A DNA stretch of 64,000 nucleotides from Streptomyces violaceusniger Tu 4113 (GCF_000147815.2 NC_015957.1:10354001-10418000), one strand, 5' to 3'; shown: positions 54,597 through 63,614, counted from the stretch's first letter. The notes: generated by a model from the letters alone, not told the origin. Numbers and translations are program-made.

Positions 54597-56005
54597 GCGG
54601 CGCCCGCCGTAAGGGCGCCACGGACAACGAGTCGTACGCAGGAGGCGGCATGGGCATGGACGTGGCACCCCGGCTGGACATCGACGTCCTGCTGGACGAT
54701 CCACAGACCCGCATCGTGGTGTGCTGCGGCTCCGGCGGCGTCGGCAAGACCACCACCGCCGCCGCCCTGGGCGTACGGGCCGCCGAGCGCGGCCGTAAGG
54801 TCGTCGTCCTCACCATCGACCCGGCCCGCCGGCTCGCCCAGTCCATGGGCATCGACGCGCTCGACAACATCCCGCGCCGGGTGGAGGGCATCGGCGACGG
54901 AAACGGCGGCGAACTGCACGCCATGATGCTGGACATGAAGCGGACGTTCGACGAGTTCGTCGAGGCGCACGCCGACCCCGAGCGCGCCCGGGCCATCCTC
55001 GCGAACCCCTTCTACCAGTCGCTCTCGGCCGGTTTCGCGGGCACGCAGGAGTACATGGCCATGGAGAAGCTCGGCCAGCTCCGGGCCCGCGACGAGTGGA
55101 ACCTGATCATCGTCGACACCCCGCCCAGCCGGTCGGCGCTGGACTTCCTGGACGCGCCGAAACGTCTCGGCTCCTTCCTGGACGGGAAGTTCATCAAGGT
55201 GCTGATGGCGCCGGCGAAGGTGGGCGGCAAGGCCGGGATGAAGTTCCTGAACGTGGGCGTGTCGATGATGACGGGCACGGTCAGCAAGGTGCTCGGCGGG
55301 CAGCTCATGCGCGACGTTCAGACGTTTGCTGCCGCGATGGACACCATGTTCGGCGGATTCCGTACTCGCGCGGAGGCCACCTACCGGCTACTGCAGGCTC
55401 CCGGTACGGCCTTCCTCGTAGTGGCCGCGCCCGAGCGGGACGCCCTGCGGGAGGCCGCGTACTTCGTCGAACGCCTGGCCGCGGACCGGATGCCGCTGGC
55501 CGGGCTGGTGCTGAACCGGGTGCACGGCAGCGGGGCCGAACAGCTTTCGGCGGAACGGGCGTTGGCCGCCGCGGAGATCCTTTCTCTGACGGGCGACCCT
55601 GCGGATCCGGCGGATCCGGACGATGCGCCCGCGAACGCGGCGGAGGGAAGCGATCCGGCCAAGAACGATGCCGGGGCAGAAAATCTTGCCGACGGCGGAT
55701 TTGTCGATCCCCCCTCAGGGAATGCTCAAGCGCGGAACCCCTCGACAGCGGACCCCGACGTCTCCCCCACGTCGGCGGACACGTCGGCGGAGCGGCTCGC
55801 CGCGGGACTGCTTCGGCTGCACGCGGAACGTATGCAGGTGCTCGGACGCGAGCAGCGCACACACGACCGCTTCACGGCTCTCCACCCCGAGGTTCCGGTG
55901 GCCCAAGTGGCCGCACTCCCTGGCGACGTACACGACTTGACAGGGCTGCGAGCGATCGGCGATCGCCTCGCGGTCCCAGTGGAACGGACCAAACGCGCGG
56001 GCTGA
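54593..56005 (+). CDS. ArsA/GET3-like ATPase (second of pair)
   Basis: 470 residues. The Walker A is CCGSGGVGKTTTAAALG (about residues 44-60), DPARRLAQSMGID follows, and the switch II is VDTPPSRSALDFLD. A long insert (KVLMAPAKVGGKAGMKFLNVGV) and a low-complexity acidic segment (about 345-410, rich in D, P, A) distinguish it from the first copy. The final region (RLHAERMQVLGREQRTHDRF) matches the family. Its ATG overlaps the stop of the first gene; two co-translated ATPases suggest a stoichiometric complex. Confidence 0.93.
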   Translation: MSGARRKGATDNESYAGGGMGMDVAPRLDIDVLLDDPQTRIVVCCGSGGVGKTTTAAALGVRAAERGRKVVVLTIDPARRLAQSMGIDALDNIPRRVEGIGDGNGGELHAMMLDMKRTFDEFVEAHADPERARAILANPFYQSLSAGFAGTQEYMAMEKLGQLRARDEWNLIIVDTPPSRSALDFLDAPKRLGSFLDGKFIKVLMAPAKVGGKAGMKFLNVGVSMMTGTVSKVLGGQLMRDVQTFAAAMDTMFGGFRTRAEATYRLLQAPGTAFLVVAAPERDALREAAYFVERLAADRMPLAGLVLNRVHGSGAEQLSAERALAAAEILSLTGDPADPADPDDAPANAAEGSDPAKNDAGAENLADGGFVDPPSGNAQARNPSTADPDVSPTSADTSAERLAAGLLRLHAERMQVLGREQRTHDRFTALHPEVPVAQVAALPGDVHDLTGLRAIGDRLAVPVERTKRAG

Positions 56006-56230
56006 GTCGGTGCCCGCACGGCGGTCGGCCGCGCGCGCACGAAGGAGACGCACGACAGGCAGCACGCACAACGGACAGCGGTGATGGACCGTGACGGATG
56101 GCGGCGTCGGACCGCGGTGTCGGCATGGGTGATCATCACCGAGGCAGGCAGACGCGCCGAGGCAAGCAGACGCGCATAGCGGGCCTTGGCGGACACGGCT
56201 GCCCAGCAAGCGGCGCATAACACACGGGCG

Positions 56231-56265
56231 GCACACGGCACACGGCACACGGCACACGGCACACG
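56231..56265. repeat. 7-bp tandem repeat, five copies
   Basis: GCACACG is repeated five times without interruption in the 590-base gap between the second ArsA-like gene and wblA. Nothing else in the gap (56006-56599) looks like a gene, apart from the hairpin at 56418-56441. Such a short repeat is prone to slippage. Confidence 0.9.
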
Positions 56266-56417
56266 GCAGGCCAACGTCACCGGCGGCGCAGAGAGTCACC
56301 AGTGGCGCAGGCGGCGGCAGATCAATCGCAGCCCCATCACAGACCAGTCACAGACCAACCCCCGGCCCGCACCGACCCGTTAGCCGACGTCACCCGTGTC
56401 GCTCGCGCCCCCACGGC

Positions 56418-56441
56418 CGACCGCGGCCCTGGCCGCGGTCG
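56418..56441. terminator. hairpin between arsA-like gene and wblA
   Basis: CGACCGCGGCC (56418-56428) pairs perfectly with GGCCGCGGTCG (56431-56441) with a 2-base loop. The flanking genes are convergent, so it can stop transcription from both sides. Confidence 0.65.
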
Positions 56442-56599
56442 TGCTCGGAGGCGTGCGCGTACCCGTACCCGCCCCTGACGAGGCGCGCGGTACTCGCACC
56501 CCCACTCGTGCCGATGACGAGAGGTGGGTGAGGTGATGGTGAGGCGAGACGCTCACACCGGCAGGCCGTCAGCCCACCGCCGGCGCACCGCCGTCCGGC

Positions 56600-56935
56600 C
56601 TATCCGACCGCGGCGAAGCGCTCATAGTCCTCGTCGTCGAAGGGCAGAATCCCCGCGCTGCGCTCGTACTCGACGCGCGCGGTCTCCAGGAGCCTGCGCC
56701 AGGAGGTCACCGTCGGCCGGCGGCGCAGCAGTGCTCGCCGCTCGCGCTCGGTCATCCCTCCCCACACGCCGAACTCCACGCGGTTGTCCAAGGCATCCGC
56801 AAGGCACTCGGTGCGCACCGGGCATCCGGTGCAGACCGCTTTGGCCCTGTTCTGTGCCGCGCCCTGGACGAACAGTTCATCTGGATCAGTAGTGCGGCAG
56901 GCGGCCTGCGCACTCCAGTCGGTTACCCAGCCCAT
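56600..56935 (-). CDS. wblA: WhiB-family regulator WblA
   Basis: 111 residues, nearly identical to Streptomyces WblA. Four cysteines (13, 35, 38, 44) hold a 4Fe-4S cluster, GVWGG (about 57-61) is the turn that contacts sigma factor, and the basic TERERRALLRRRP stretch follows. WblA triggers sporulation and represses antibiotic production; the M. tuberculosis counterpart is WhiB4 (Rv3681c). ATG 56935 has GGAGAGGAC upstream. It is divergent from the ponA-type gene with a 385-base gap that suits complex control. Confidence 0.98.
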   Translation of the reverse strand: MGWVTDWSAQAACRTTDPDELFVQGAAQNRAKAVCTGCPVRTECLADALDNRVEFGVWGGMTERERRALLRRRPTVTSWRRLLETARVEYERSAGILPFDDEDYERFAAVG

Positions 56936-57320
56936 GCTGGCGCCGTCCTCTCCCGAATCGGAGCTCCCCCACGGCGACAAACGGCATATTCACCGTCGCC
57001 AGTTGAGGACGTTACGGAAGCGAGACAAGGCGCAACACCCCCTGCAGGCCCAATCTTGGATGGTCCGAACGGACTATGGGTACGCGGCAGATCACCCAAC
57101 GGAGTGAGCTGACGACATTTGCGATTACTAGTGCAAATACGGGCAGTTCACCCGCCGAACAACGGGCAACTCGGGACAGGGGCCGCAATCCGGGCAGGTT
57201 TCATCACTCACTTGAGTGAGGGTGGGGGTGTGGCTCAGCCACTCACCTGTGACTGGCGTGAAACAGCGTATGCGAACACCCGGTCCCCTGTCCGGCGATT
57301 CGAGACGTAGGCTGCCTCCT
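56936..57320. promoter_or_regulatory. divergent promoter region wblA / penicillin-binding protein
   Basis: 385 bases without a supported gene. CTCACT and AGTGAG form a dyad with a 2-base centre at 57207-57220, about 100 bases upstream of the penicillin-binding-protein gene, and a further ACTCAC lies at 57241-57246. AT-richer DNA at 56990-57130 is likely to hold the wblA promoter and its leader. The role of the dyad is unknown. Confidence 0.4.
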
Positions 57321-59585
57321 ATGGGAAACACGCGCTCGAGCGGCGGACTGTCCTTCGCTCAACAGGCCGCCAAGTTCCTCGGCGTCAGCGCGCTGGCCGG
57401 TGCCGTGATGGCCGGCCTCGCGCTTCCCGCCGTCGGGGCACTCGGCCTCGCGGCCAAGGGAACGGTCGAGGAGTTCGACGGAATTCCGGCCAATCTCAAG
57501 ACACCGCCGCTCAGCCAGCGGACGACGATCCTGGACGCCGAGGGCGGGGAGATCGCGAAGGTCTACTCCCGCGACCGGACGATCGTGAAGCTGAACGACA
57601 TCTCCCCGTATATGCGGCAGGCGATCGTCGCGATCGAGGACGCCCGCTTCTACGAGCACGGGGCGGTCGACCTCAAGGGCGTGCTGCGCGCGGTCAACAC
57701 CAACGCGCAGGGCGGCGGGGTCTCCCAGGGCGCCTCCACGCTGACCCAGCAGTATGTGAAGAACGTGTTCGTCGAGGAGGCGGGCGACGACAAGGAGAAG
57801 GTTGCCCAGGCCACCCGGCAGTCCATCGGCCGCAAGATCAAGGAACTGAAGTACGCGATCAAGGTCGAGAAGGAACTGGGCAAGAAGCGGATCCTCGAGA
57901 ACTACCTGAACATCACCTTCTTCGGGCAGCAGGCGTACGGCATCGAGGCCGCGGCCCAGCGCTACTTCAGCAAGCCCGCCAAGGACCTGAAGCTGGAGCA
58001 GGCGGCGCTGCTGGCCGGCCTCGTCCAGTCGCCCAGCCGCTACGACCCGGTCAGCGCCCCGCAGTCCGCCAAGGAGCGCCGCAACACCGTTCTGCAGCGC
58101 ATGGCCCAGGTGAAGGACATCACTCTGGCGCAGGCCGCCGCGGCCCAGAAGAAGCCGCTCGGCCTGAAGGTCAGCATGCCCAGGAGCGGCTGCATCACGG
58201 CCGTCCAGGGCGCCGGGTTCTTCTGTGACTACGTCCGCGAGACCCTGCTCAACGACCCGGCCTTCGGCAAGACGGCGGAGGCGCGCGCCAAGCGCTGGAC
58301 CCAGGGCGGCCTGACGATCCGTACGACGCTCGACCCGAAGGCCCAGAAGTCGGTCCAGAGGTCGATCAAGGCGCATGTCTACCAGTCCGACCCGGTGGCC
58401 ACCGCCGTGACGCTCGTCGAGCCGGGCACCGGCAAGGTGCTGGGGATGGGCCAGTCCAGGCCGTACGGCTTCGGTGAGAACGAGACCCAGATCAACCTGT
58501 CCGCGGACAGGTCCATGGGCGGCTCGAACTACGGCTTCCAGGTCGGCTCCACGTTCAAGCCGATCACCGCGGCGGCCGCGATCGAGCAGGGCAAGAAGCC
58601 GTACCAGCGCTACTCCTCGCCGTACAAGATGGCGTATCCGAGCCCGGTCACCACCTGCAAGGGCACCTGGACCAACGACGAGGGCGCGACCGTCGAGAAC
58701 GAGAACGAGAAGGAAGTCGGCCCGTACGGGATGAGGGACGCGACCGCCAAGTCGGTCAACACCTACTTCGTCCAGCTGATCAGCGACATCGGGGTCTGCC
58801 CGGTGACGCAGATGGCCGACAAGATGGGAGTGAAGCGCGCCGACGGCAAGGAGCACAACCAGGTGCCCTCCCTCACCCTCGGCTCCGAGGGCTTCTCGCC
58901 GCTGACGATGGCCAACGCCTACGCGACCTTCGCCAACCGCGGGGTCTACTGCTCTCCGGTCTTCATCGAGTCGATCACCGGCCCGGACCACAAGGAGCTC
59001 AAGGTCCCGCAGTCGAAGTGCTCCCGCGCGATGTCGGCGAAGACCGCGGACACCATCAACACGCTGCTGCGCGGGGTCGTCGAGGACGGCACCGGCAAGC
59101 AGGCCGGCCTGTCGAACCGTGCGAGCGCCGGTAAGACGGGCACGACGGACGAGCGCAGGGCCGCCTGGTTCGTCGGCTACACCCCGAACATGGCCGGTGC
59201 GGTGTGGGTCGGCGGCCCGGGCACCAAGGGCGTCAAGATGGAGAACATCACCATCGGCGGCGTCCCCCACGACAAGGTCTACGGCGCGGACACCCCCGGC
59301 CCGATCTGGAAGGACGCGATGAGCGGCGCGCTGGACGGCAAGCCGGCGCCGAACTTCGTGAAGGTCCCGATCAACGACCCGAACCAGCGCAAGCCCCACG
59401 ACGGCAAGAAGCCGGGCGGCCGCGACCACAAGCCGGGCCGTGGCAACGACGGCGGCGGCAACGGCGGCCAGGACAACCCGTGGCCGGACATCTCCCTGCC
59501 CCCGGACCTGATCGGCGGCGGCAATGGGAATGGCGGCAACGGCGGTAACGGCAATGGAGGCGGCGGCTGGCACTGGCCGCGGTAG
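57321..59585 (+). CDS. class A penicillin-binding protein (PonA type)
   Basis: 754 residues. Membrane anchor at about 15-45. The glycosyltransferase domain (GT51) has IEDARFYEHGAVDLKG with the catalytic Glu, QGASTLTQQYVKN, RKIKELKYAI and ILENYLNITFFG. The transpeptidase domain has the SxxK serine in VGSTFKPITA, SVN, and KTGTTDERRAAWFVG. It polymerises and cross-links peptidoglycan. The tail after about 690 is Gly/Asn/Pro-rich and disordered. It lies beside wblA as PonA2 (Rv3682) lies beside whiB4. ATG 57321 lacks an obvious ribosome site. A strong terminator follows at 59607. Confidence 0.94.
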   Translation: MGNTRSSGGLSFAQQAAKFLGVSALAGAVMAGLALPAVGALGLAAKGTVEEFDGIPANLKTPPLSQRTTILDAEGGEIAKVYSRDRTIVKLNDISPYMRQAIVAIEDARFYEHGAVDLKGVLRAVNTNAQGGGVSQGASTLTQQYVKNVFVEEAGDDKEKVAQATRQSIGRKIKELKYAIKVEKELGKKRILENYLNITFFGQQAYGIEAAAQRYFSKPAKDLKLEQAALLAGLVQSPSRYDPVSAPQSAKERRNTVLQRMAQVKDITLAQAAAAQKKPLGLKVSMPRSGCITAVQGAGFFCDYVRETLLNDPAFGKTAEARAKRWTQGGLTIRTTLDPKAQKSVQRSIKAHVYQSDPVATAVTLVEPGTGKVLGMGQSRPYGFGENETQINLSADRSMGGSNYGFQVGSTFKPITAAAAIEQGKKPYQRYSSPYKMAYPSPVTTCKGTWTNDEGATVENENEKEVGPYGMRDATAKSVNTYFVQLISDIGVCPVTQMADKMGVKRADGKEHNQVPSLTLGSEGFSPLTMANAYATFANRGVYCSPVFIESITGPDHKELKVPQSKCSRAMSAKTADTINTLLRGVVEDGTGKQAGLSNRASAGKTGTTDERRAAWFVGYTPNMAGAVWVGGPGTKGVKMENITIGGVPHDKVYGADTPGPIWKDAMSGALDGKPAPNFVKVPINDPNQRKPHDGKKPGGRDHKPGRGNDGGGNGGQDNPWPDISLPPDLIGGGNGNGGNGGNGNGGGGWHWPR

Positions 59586-59606
59586 CGAAGCCTCGCGATG
59601 AAGCGC

Positions 59607-59642
59607 CGAAGGGGGCCGGACAGAGTTGTCCGGCCCCCTTCG
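59607..59642 (+). terminator. penicillin-binding protein gene terminator
   Basis: A perfect 16-bp stem (59607-59622 with 59627-59642) with loop GAGT lies 22 bases past the stop codon and also faces the convergent YqeY gene. Confidence 0.92.
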
Positions 59643-59719
59643 TGTGCGGGCGGGATGGTGACGCTGCGATCCTTACGGTTGCCATGGCAACAGGCTGACG
59701 ACACAGAGCGCGCAAGCAC

Positions 59720-59739
59720 AACGCAACGCAACGCAACGC
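59720..59739. repeat. AACGC tandem repeat
   Basis: Four uninterrupted 5-bp AACGC units within an AC-rich stretch in the convergent gap. Confidence 0.8.
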
Positions 59740-59835
59740 ACACAGCGCGTGGGCCACGGCGGAACGCACAGCACACGCCACCTGACGCAACGCGAGGGGC
59801 GCCCGGCGCCCGCCCGCGAGCTACCAGCCCGCTGG

Positions 59836-60306
59836 CTAGCCGCCCGCGAGCTGCCGCTTCACCGCGGCGGCGACCCGGCCGCCCTCCGCCCGCCCGGCGA
59901 TCTTCGGGTTCACGATCTTCATCACGGCGCCCATGGCCCGCTGCCCCTCCGCACCGCCCGCCGCGGCCTCCCGCACCGCCTCGGCCACCAGGGCGTTCAG
60001 CTCGTCGTCCGTAAGAGGCTTCGGCAGATACTCGGCGAGCACCTCGCCCTCCGCCCGCTCCCGCTCGGCCTGCTCCGCGCGTCCACCCTTCTCGAACGCC
60101 TCGGCCGCCTCACGGCGCTTCTTGGACTCCCGCGCGACGATCTTCTCCACCTCTGCGTCGGACAGCTCACGGGCCCTCTCACCCGCGACCTCTTCCTTCG
60201 TGATCGCGCTGATGGTGAGCCGGAGAGTCGAGGAACGCAGCTCGTCGCGCGCCCTGATCGCCGCGGTGAGATCGTCCTTCAGCCTGGACTTGAGCGTGGT
60301 GGTCAT
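59836..60306 (-). CDS. GatB/YqeY domain protein
   Basis: 156 residues. MTTTLKSRLKDDLTAAIRARDELRSSTLRLTISAI opens the helical YqeY fold, EYLPKPLTDDEL is the conserved centre, and MGAVMKIVNPKIAGRAEGGRVAAAVKRQL closes it. It resembles the tRNA-binding tail of the GatB amidotransferase subunit, but it is free-standing, and its role is unknown. It is divergent from the metallophosphoesterase gene with 68 bases between starts. Confidence 0.92.
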   Translation of the reverse strand: MTTTLKSRLKDDLTAAIRARDELRSSTLRLTISAITKEEVAGERARELSDAEVEKIVARESKKRREAAEAFEKGGRAEQAERERAEGEVLAEYLPKPLTDDELNALVAEAVREAAAGGAEGQRAMGAVMKIVNPKIAGRAEGGRVAAAVKRQLAGG

Positions 60307-60374
60307 GGCGTCGAGTCTGCCAGCACTGGCCGGGAATCACCCGAAGATTTCTCCCCCGGCTGCGTTCTGCGACC

Positions 60375-61313
60375 ATGGACAACATGCGCGCGCGATACGG
60401 AGTACCCCTGGGAATCACGGCGGTCGGCGCGGCCGGCCTCGCCTACGCCGCCGGCTTCGAAGTCCGGTCCTTCAGGCTCCGACGGATCACCGTTCCGGTG
60501 CTCCCGCAGGGGATGCGACCCCTGCGCGTCCTGCAGATCTCCGACATCCACCTGGTGAGCGGACAGCGCAAGAAGCAGCGCTGGCTCCAGTCCCTCGCCG
60601 GGCTGCGTCCCGACTTCGTGGTGAACACGGGCGACAACCTCTCGGACCCGGAGGGCGTGCCGGAGGTCCTGGACGCGCTGGGCCCGCTGATGGAGTTCCC
60701 CGGCGCCTATGTCTTCGGCTCGAACGACTACTACGGACCGAAGATGCGCAACCCCGCCCGCTATCTGCTCGAGAAGGCGAGCGGACAGCACGGGCTGAAC
60801 GGCAACGCCCCGGTCGTCGGCGCCATCCACAACCCGTGGACGGAGCTGCGTGACGCCTTCGACGCGGCCGGCTGGGTCGGGCTGTCGAACACGCGCGGCC
60901 GACTGAAACTGGAGGACATCGAGATCGCCCTCACCGGCCTCGACGACCCCCACATCAAGCGCGACCGCTACGCCGAGGTGGCCGGCGGCCCCGAGACGGG
61001 CGCCGACCTCTCCCTCGCCGTGGTCCACGCCCCGTATCTGCGCGTCCTCGACGCCTTCACGGCCGACCGCTACCCCCTGATCCTCGCCGGCCACACCCAC
61101 GGCGGCCAGCTCTGCATCCCCTTCTACGGCGCCCTGGTCACCAACTGCGACCTCGACACCCGCCGGGTCAAGGGCCTCTCCCAGCACCAGGCCGGCGGCC
61201 ACACCTCGTACCTCCACGTCTCCGCGGGCTGCGGCACCAACCGCTACACCCCGGTCCGCTTCGCCTGCCCCCCGGAAGCCACCCTCCTCACCCTGACCCC
61301 CCAGACCCCCTGA
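60375..61313 (+). CDS. metallophosphoesterase, YkuE-like
   Basis: 312 residues. An N-terminal hydrophobic segment (GITAVGAAGLAYAAGF) anchors it. Metal-binding motifs in order: QISDIHL (DxH), VNTGDNL (GD), FGSNDYY (GND variant), and AGHTHGGQ. The two-metal site would cleave a phosphoester, perhaps lipid-linked. Start ATG 60375; a second ATG three codons in is possible. It is the last core gene before the tRNA-Pro and integrated element. Confidence 0.92.
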   Translation: MDNMRARYGVPLGITAVGAAGLAYAAGFEVRSFRLRRITVPVLPQGMRPLRVLQISDIHLVSGQRKKQRWLQSLAGLRPDFVVNTGDNLSDPEGVPEVLDALGPLMEFPGAYVFGSNDYYGPKMRNPARYLLEKASGQHGLNGNAPVVGAIHNPWTELRDAFDAAGWVGLSNTRGRLKLEDIEIALTGLDDPHIKRDRYAEVAGGPETGADLSLAVVHAPYLRVLDAFTADRYPLILAGHTHGGQLCIPFYGALVTNCDLDTRRVKGLSQHQAGGHTSYLHVSAGCGTNRYTPVRFACPPEATLLTLTPQTP

Positions 61314-61419
61314 CCCCACCCCCACCCACCGGAACCGCCCGGAACGCCCCGACCTGCGAGACCTCGGAAACCGGATTTCGTCTCTGGCCACAGGTCCGCT
61401 AAAGTAGAGCTCGTTGCTT

Positions 61420-61493
61420 CGGGGTGTAGCGCAGCTTGGCAGCGCGCTTCGTTCGGGACGAAGAGGTCGTGGGTTCAAATCCCGCCACCCCGA
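61420..61493 (+). tRNA. tRNA-Pro (anticodon CGG)
   Basis: A cloverleaf: acceptor CGGGGTG/CACCCCG, D arm, anticodon stem CTTCG/CGAAG around TTCGGGA giving CGG, and the T arm with GTGGGTTCAAATCCCGC. Discriminator A; no CCA. The integrase gene of an integrated element begins 120 bases beyond the 3' end, which makes this its likely attachment site. The tRNA is intact. Confidence 0.97.
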
Positions 61494-61508
61494 CTGAAGG
61501 AACACAGG

Positions 61509-61544
61509 TCAGGGGCCCTCTCCCACACGGGAGAGGGCCCCTGA
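61509..61544. terminator. hairpin between tRNA-Pro and integrase
   Basis: A perfect 16-bp stem (61509-61524 with 61529-61544) with loop ACAC. It lies 15 bases after the tRNA and 68 bases before the integrase stop, so it can end both transcripts. It lies outside the tRNA, so the attachment-site core is probably left of it. Confidence 0.85.
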
Positions 61545-61612
61545 TTCGTTGGGCAGAACCTTCCTGGGAGAAATCTGGGAGAAGATCTTGGAATCCCGCT
61601 CCCAGAAGGCAC

Positions 61613-63127
61613 CTATCGACGCACCCTCAGACGCTCTTGCAAGAGTTCGTTGAGCACGGCTACGGGTGACGTGGGGCACATCGCCAGTCGGGCATCCAGG
61701 GCCGCTTCCCACTCGGCGGTCAGGTGCGCCAGGAGATCCGCGCGCATCTCGCGGGTGATGTGCGAGTAACGCGCCTGCACCGAGCCGTCGATGTGCCCCA
61801 TGCGCTCGTCCATGAGTTTCGGTGGGGTACGGAAGCCTTCCATGCGCGTCTTGTGGGTATGGCGCAGCCCGTGAGGCGTGAGCCCCCGCGCGATCGGCAT
61901 CCAACAGGCATCCGCCCGTGTTTGGGCTCCTCTCCCTCGCGCCGGTACCCCGGGCCAGGGGTCTGCGAGTACGGGCACGGGACGCGCCTCCTGTGGAGCC
62001 TTCTTCGGGTACCAGCCGGAAGCCGCGGGCGTGAAGAGCCAGGTAGCGAACCCGTTCCGGCGCCAGTGCGCGGCCTGGTCCACAGCGCCCCCGCCGCGGG
62101 TGAACCCGAGCGCATCGATCGCCTCCTGCACCCGAGCCCTGGTTGCCTCGGCGACGGCGTCCGGCCGGTTGAGGACGTTGGACACAGTGCCCGTAGAGAC
62201 ACCCGCACGCCTCGCTACGTCCACCACCTTCGCTCCCGTCTCCCCCGTCCGGGAAACCCCATGCCCGCGGAACATGTACGTCTTCCCGTGGCAGGGGCAG
62301 GGCGTTGGCCGCGTATGTGCGATGTGTCTGGTCCAGAGACGGACCAGCCACAGTGCCGCGTCGATGGTGCGGTGGCTGTCATCCTTGGGAGGGCAGCGCT
62401 CGAACTCTCCCGAGTCGAGTTCGTAGAGCTGCCATTCCACGCGCACGGCGGTAGGGCGGATGAAGTCGGTCTCCAGCCCCACGACTTCGCCCCAGCGCAT
62501 GCCCGTATAGCCCTTGGTGACCACACCCACGAACTCGTCATCACGCCCGGAGAGGAGCGAGGCGCGTTCGGCGGTCAGAAGGATGCCGATCGGGTCCGTG
62601 ACAACCTTTTCCGGCCCCCGGTCACGGGAGCGACCGGCGCGCTTACCCCTTCCGCGGCGCTTGGTCGCAGGGTTGGACGTGATGAGCGCTTCATCCACCG
62701 CGTCTTCAAGGACCAGGTGGAGGGTGCCACGCCACGTCTTGACGCTCGACGCGGCGTACAGCGCCCGTTCCTTCCTGTCCCAAGCGTCAACGTCCACACG
62801 CTGGATCGACGCGAGCGGACGATCCTCGAACTCAGGCAGGAGGTGTTCTTCGAGATGGCGCCGGTAGTTCTGCATCGTGGATGCGGCCAGGTCCTGCGCC
62901 GCATACCACCGTGTGGCGTACTCGCCGAACGTGATCCGCCCGGCCGTCGGGTCCTTCCAGTCCCCTGCCCGAACCTTCGCCTCTTCGGCATCGGCGGCTT
63001 GCTTGGCTTCACGCTTCGTCCGGAAGCGGATGGTGCTCCCGTCCCCATCGGCAACGGTGCCGTATTTTCCCGGTGAGATCTTGTAGCGGCCACGCCAGTA
63101 CGTGCCGCGGTCCTCCACGAACCCCAT
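61613..63127 (-). CDS. tyrosine integrase with an internal LacI-type helix-turn-helix
   Basis: 504 residues from ATG 63127 (AGAGGGAG just upstream; an in-frame ATG lies at 63139). The N-terminal arm-binding part begins MGFVEDRGTYWRGRYKI; the core-binding domain lies at about 60-150. Catalytic residues are Arg211 (TGMRWGE), Lys about 248, His419 and Arg422 (TPHGLRHTH), His445 and Tyr454 (ARYSHI): all present. Between the Arg and the HxxR box, residues about 299-345 (VVDVARRAGVSTGTVSNVLN and RARVQEAIDALGF) are a clear LacI helix-turn-helix, an extra DNA-binding module. It catalyses integration and excision at tRNA-Pro. The gene ends next to its attachment site. Confidence 0.93.
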   Translation of the reverse strand: MGFVEDRGTYWRGRYKISPGKYGTVADGDGSTIRFRTKREAKQAADAEEAKVRAGDWKDPTAGRITFGEYATRWYAAQDLAASTMQNYRRHLEEHLLPEFEDRPLASIQRVDVDAWDRKERALYAASSVKTWRGTLHLVLEDAVDEALITSNPATKRRGRGKRAGRSRDRGPEKVVTDPIGILLTAERASLLSGRDDEFVGVVTKGYTGMRWGEVVGLETDFIRPTAVRVEWQLYELDSGEFERCPPKDDSHRTIDAALWLVRLWTRHIAHTRPTPCPCHGKTYMFRGHGVSRTGETGAKVVDVARRAGVSTGTVSNVLNRPDAVAEATRARVQEAIDALGFTRGGGAVDQAAHWRRNGFATWLFTPAASGWYPKKAPQEARPVPVLADPWPGVPARGRGAQTRADACWMPIARGLTPHGLRHTHKTRMEGFRTPPKLMDERMGHIDGSVQARYSHITREMRADLLAHLTAEWEAALDARLAMCPTSPVAVLNELLQERLRVRR

Positions 63128-63146
63128 GCTCCCTCTCATCGCAATG

Positions 63147-63180
63147 CGATGGGTGGGTGCCGTTCGGCACCCACCCATCG
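63147..63180 (-). promoter_or_regulatory. 15-bp perfect inverted repeat between xis and int
   Basis: CGATGGGTGGGTGCC (63147-63161) and GGCACCCACCCATCG (63166-63180) flank GTTC. It fills most of the space between the xis stop (63196) and the int start (63127). As RNA it would be a strong hairpin, so int expression is likely limited by termination or by structure. As DNA it is a good palindromic operator, for which the integrase's own LacI-type domain is a candidate. Neither is shown. Confidence 0.6.
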
Positions 63181-63195
63181 CGGTCACTACTTCTG

Positions 63196-63516
63196 TCAGG
63201 CGGCGTTCCGGGCGCGCCTTGGACGCCTTGCACGGAGCTGCACTACCGGCTCTTGCGAGGTGACGCGGGTTCGCCGTCGTGTCGGAGCGGCATTGCCCGT
63301 CGATGCATTCGCCTTGTCCGGCCGCTCCTCAAGGATTTGGAAGATCTCCGCAACGTGGTCCCGCGTGAAGCGGTAGCCGCTCCCACTCCGTATGAAGGGG
63401 ATACGGCGCCGTCGTGCTTGTTCCTTCACCCACCACTCCGAACAGTCGAGCGCGCTCGCGACTTCAGCAGGCGAGTACGTCGGGGGAAGGGCGTGGCTGC
63501 TCTGACCCGAGTTCAT
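63196..63516 (-). CDS. xis: excisionase-type helix-turn-helix protein
   Basis: 106 residues. The MerR-like winged helix of element excisionases: YSPAEVASALDCSEWWVKEQARRRRIPFIRSGSGYRFTRDHVAEI (split here as helix 14-29, recognition to 40, wing to 55). The tail is basic and disordered (RRRTRVTSQ, RARRPRRARNAA). It bends DNA so that the integrase excises the element. It is co-directional with int, 68 bases upstream of it, as in pSAM2-type elements. ATG 63516. Confidence 0.88.
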   Translation of the reverse strand: MNSGQSSHALPPTYSPAEVASALDCSEWWVKEQARRRRIPFIRSGSGYRFTRDHVAEIFQILEERPDKANASTGNAAPTRRRTRVTSQEPVVQLRARRPRRARNAA

Positions 63517-63614
63517 GGCTCCTCTTCCTGGAAGTTGAGCAGGGCAAGAGGGGACCGACCTCTCCCTGGCTTCGGGGGTTTCTCGGAACCGCGTGTGTCC
63601 GAGGTGCGGATTTC

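Noticed and set aside
53619..56005. Arsenic resistance operon
   Set aside because: The two ArsA-like ATPases lack the arsenite-binding cysteines, and no arsB, arsC or arsR is present.
57243..59573. 776-codon minus-strand frame opposite the penicillin-binding protein
   Set aside because: Complementary shadow; the plus strand has every GT51 and transpeptidase motif.
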